Source of the DNA: an uncultured Ruminococcus sp.
GTDB lineage: Bacteria; Bacillota; Clostridia; Oscillospirales; Acutalibacteraceae
Direction: 5' to 3'
Assembly: GCA_902773155.1 (NCBI GenBank)
Contig: CACYDK010000089.1
Span: forward strand, 1-6,654
Length of the DNA stretch: 6,654 bases
Shown here: positions 6,190 to 6,654 of the stretch, in pieces
How positions within the stretch are numbered: the stretch's first letter is position 1
How the letters are laid out: the number at the start of each line of letters is the position of its first letter
The notes under the pieces: model-generated
What the model was told of the DNA's origin: nothing
Seen by the model: the letters and a program-made list of their open reading frames with translations, nothing else
Databases searched by the model: none
Translations under genes and position numbers: made by a program

Positions 6190-6203
6190 TTTTCACGTTT
6201 TCA
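6190..6203 (-). promoter_or_regulatory. Possible CcpA (cre) site in the amylase leader
   Basis: Minus-strand TGAAAACGTGAAAA matches the cre consensus TGWAARCGYTWNCW at 12 of 14 positions, including the core TGAAAACG. It lies between promoter and ribosome site, where a bound CcpA could block elongation. Glucose repression of amylases through cre is well known in Bacillus (amyE). The right half is AT-rich and the match could be chance. Confidence 0.3.
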
Positions 6204-6211
6204 AAAATGTC

Positions 6212-6229
6212 TGCGCCCAAACAGGCGCA
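6212..6229 (-). other. Small stem-loop in the amylase 5' leader
   Basis: On the minus strand TGCGCC (6224-6229) pairs with GGCGCA (6212-6217) around the 6-nt loop TGTTTG, followed by GACATTTTTGAAAA. It lies about 25 nt upstream of the ribosome site. It may stabilise the mRNA 5' end; the T run is short and offset, so attenuation is doubtful. Confidence 0.4.
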
Positions 6230-6244
6230 ATGCTTCCTGTTAAT

Positions 6245-6273
6245 AATTTACCACATTTTGAGATTATTTACAA
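6245..6273 (-). promoter_or_regulatory. Probable promoter of the amylase gene
   Basis: On the minus strand TTGTAA (6268-6273) and TAAATT (6245-6250) are 17 nt apart. The -10 is preceded by TGG, giving an extended -10 (TGnTAAATT) that can compensate for the imperfect hexamers. The transcript leader would be about 60 nt and would include the small stem-loop, the possible cre site and the AGGAGG. Confidence 0.6.
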
Positions 6274-6386
6274 TTGTTCATTTTCACCAAAGAATAAATG
6301 ACTCCCACGGATAATGTGGGAAAAATAGTTCCCGTATCTTCCGCTGCTCGGCTAAGTTATTGGACGCCCTCAAATCAATAGCTATT
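6274..6386. other. Non-coding stretch upstream of the amylase promoter
   Basis: No convincing gene is present in this interval. It holds a weak 5-bp hairpin CCCAC / GTGGG (6304-6308 with 6316-6320) that lacks a T tract on either strand, and a 10-bp palindrome AATAGCTATT (6377-6386). An activator site for the amylase could lie here, but nothing specific is recognisable. Confidence 0.4.
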
Positions 6387-6424
6387 AAAAGAAAAGCTCT
6401 GCCCTTGTAAACCAGGGGCAGAGC
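6387..6424 (-). terminator. Rho-independent terminator of the HATPase gene
   Basis: On the minus strand a 9-bp GC-rich stem GCTCTGCCC / GGGCAGAGC (6416-6424 with 6396-6404) is followed directly by TTTTCTTTT (6387-6395). Two further pairs (T-A, G-C) can form inside after one mismatch. It sits 45 nt past the stop of the right-hand gene and separates it from the amylase transcript. Confidence 0.9.
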
Positions 6425-6469
6425 CGGAGCTCATATGGATTTTAGCCGCAAAACAACGGCGTAAGAATA

Positions 6470-6654
6470 CTACAACAGACTCTTTTTTATCTTAACCACG
6501 TTTTTTCCGTCCTTGTACTCATAATCTAACATATCCATCATATTTTTTACGAGAAATATTCCGAGCCCGCCGATGCGGCGCTCTTCGGCGGATAAACTCA
6601 CGTCCGGGTCGGTATTCTCAAGCGGATTGAAGGGCTTTCCCTCGTCGATAAAGG
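6470..6654 (-). CDS. RsbW/SpoIIAB-like ATP-binding protein (HATPase_c_2), C-terminal part
   Basis: The last 60 residues and the TAG stop (6470-6472) of a gene that enters from the right edge. The visible part begins FIDEGKPFNPL, which fits the G1 box (DxGxPF) of GHKL ATPases of the anti-sigma-factor kinase type. It continues with SAEERRIGGLGIFLVKNMMD, whose GGLGIFLV is the G2 box lining the ATP pocket. The end, YEYKDGKNVVKIKKSLL, is the usual last strand of the domain. Full members are about 140 residues, so around half is missing. Such proteins bind and phosphorylate anti-sigma antagonists (STAS proteins) or hold sigma factors, but the partner cannot be told from this fragment. Its own terminator follows, so linkage to the amylase is positional only. 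Confidence 0.8.
   Translation of the reverse strand, partial: FIDEGKPFNPLENTDPDVSLSAEERRIGGLGIFLVKNMMDMLDYEYKDGKNVVKIKKSLL

Noticed and set aside
6304..6320. CCCAC/GTGGG hairpin as a terminator or small RNA
   Set aside because: Only 5 bp of stem, no T tract in the right place on either strand, and no gene ending beside it.

Overview
The window looks like chromosome from an anaerobic, starch-using Firmicute of the Ruminococcus / Oscillospiraceae kind. This is inferred from several features: strong AGGAGG-type ribosome sites, consensus sigma-A promoters, a Clostridium-type NifS-NifU pair beside an Rrf2 regulator, a large secreted GH13 amylase with Thr/Pro/Glu linkers and Lys-rich Ig-like modules, and roughly balanced base composition. 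The species cannot be named from the sequence alone.

Layout, left to right. (1) 1-732, minus strand: N-terminal 244 residues of a secreted Ig-like (BIG2-type) repeat protein that runs off the left edge, with its own consensus promoter. (2) 917-1312, minus: an Rrf2/IscR-family regulator with three cysteines, followed by a rho-independent terminator. (3) 1313-1461: a compact divergent control region holding one promoter for the regulator and a TTGACA-17-TATAAT promoter for the next operon. Each promoter overlaps a copy of the same 17-bp element, CCTAyTGACmmkGTAGk. (4) 1462-3039, plus: a two-gene operon, nifS/iscS (cysteine desulfurase) and nifU/iscU (Fe-S scaffold), ending in a long perfect hairpin. 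(5) 3110-6178, minus: a 1022-residue secreted alpha-amylase. It has a signal peptide, an N-terminal CBM26-like starch-binding module, a GH13_28-like catalytic domain with all catalytic residues, domain C, a ~240-residue Thr/Pro/Glu linker with tandem repeats, and two C-terminal Ig-like modules. (6) 6179-6469: the amylase promoter and leader, plus the terminator of the gene to the right. (7) 6470-6654, minus: C-terminal 60 residues of an RsbW/SpoIIAB-like HATPase, cut by the right edge.

How the parts fit. The regulator, desulfurase and scaffold form a self-contained Fe-S assembly module. Sulfur is taken from cysteine by NifS and built into clusters on NifU, and the Rrf2 protein probably senses cluster supply and represses both itself and nifSU through the paired operators. 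The amylase and the left-hand Ig-like protein are extracellular and unrelated to Fe-S assembly, but they share a Lys-rich Ig-like style. No wholly new system is evident. The points most worth a second look are the duplicated operator, the altered ligand set of the Rrf2 protein, and the repeat-built amylase linker with its basic C-terminus.
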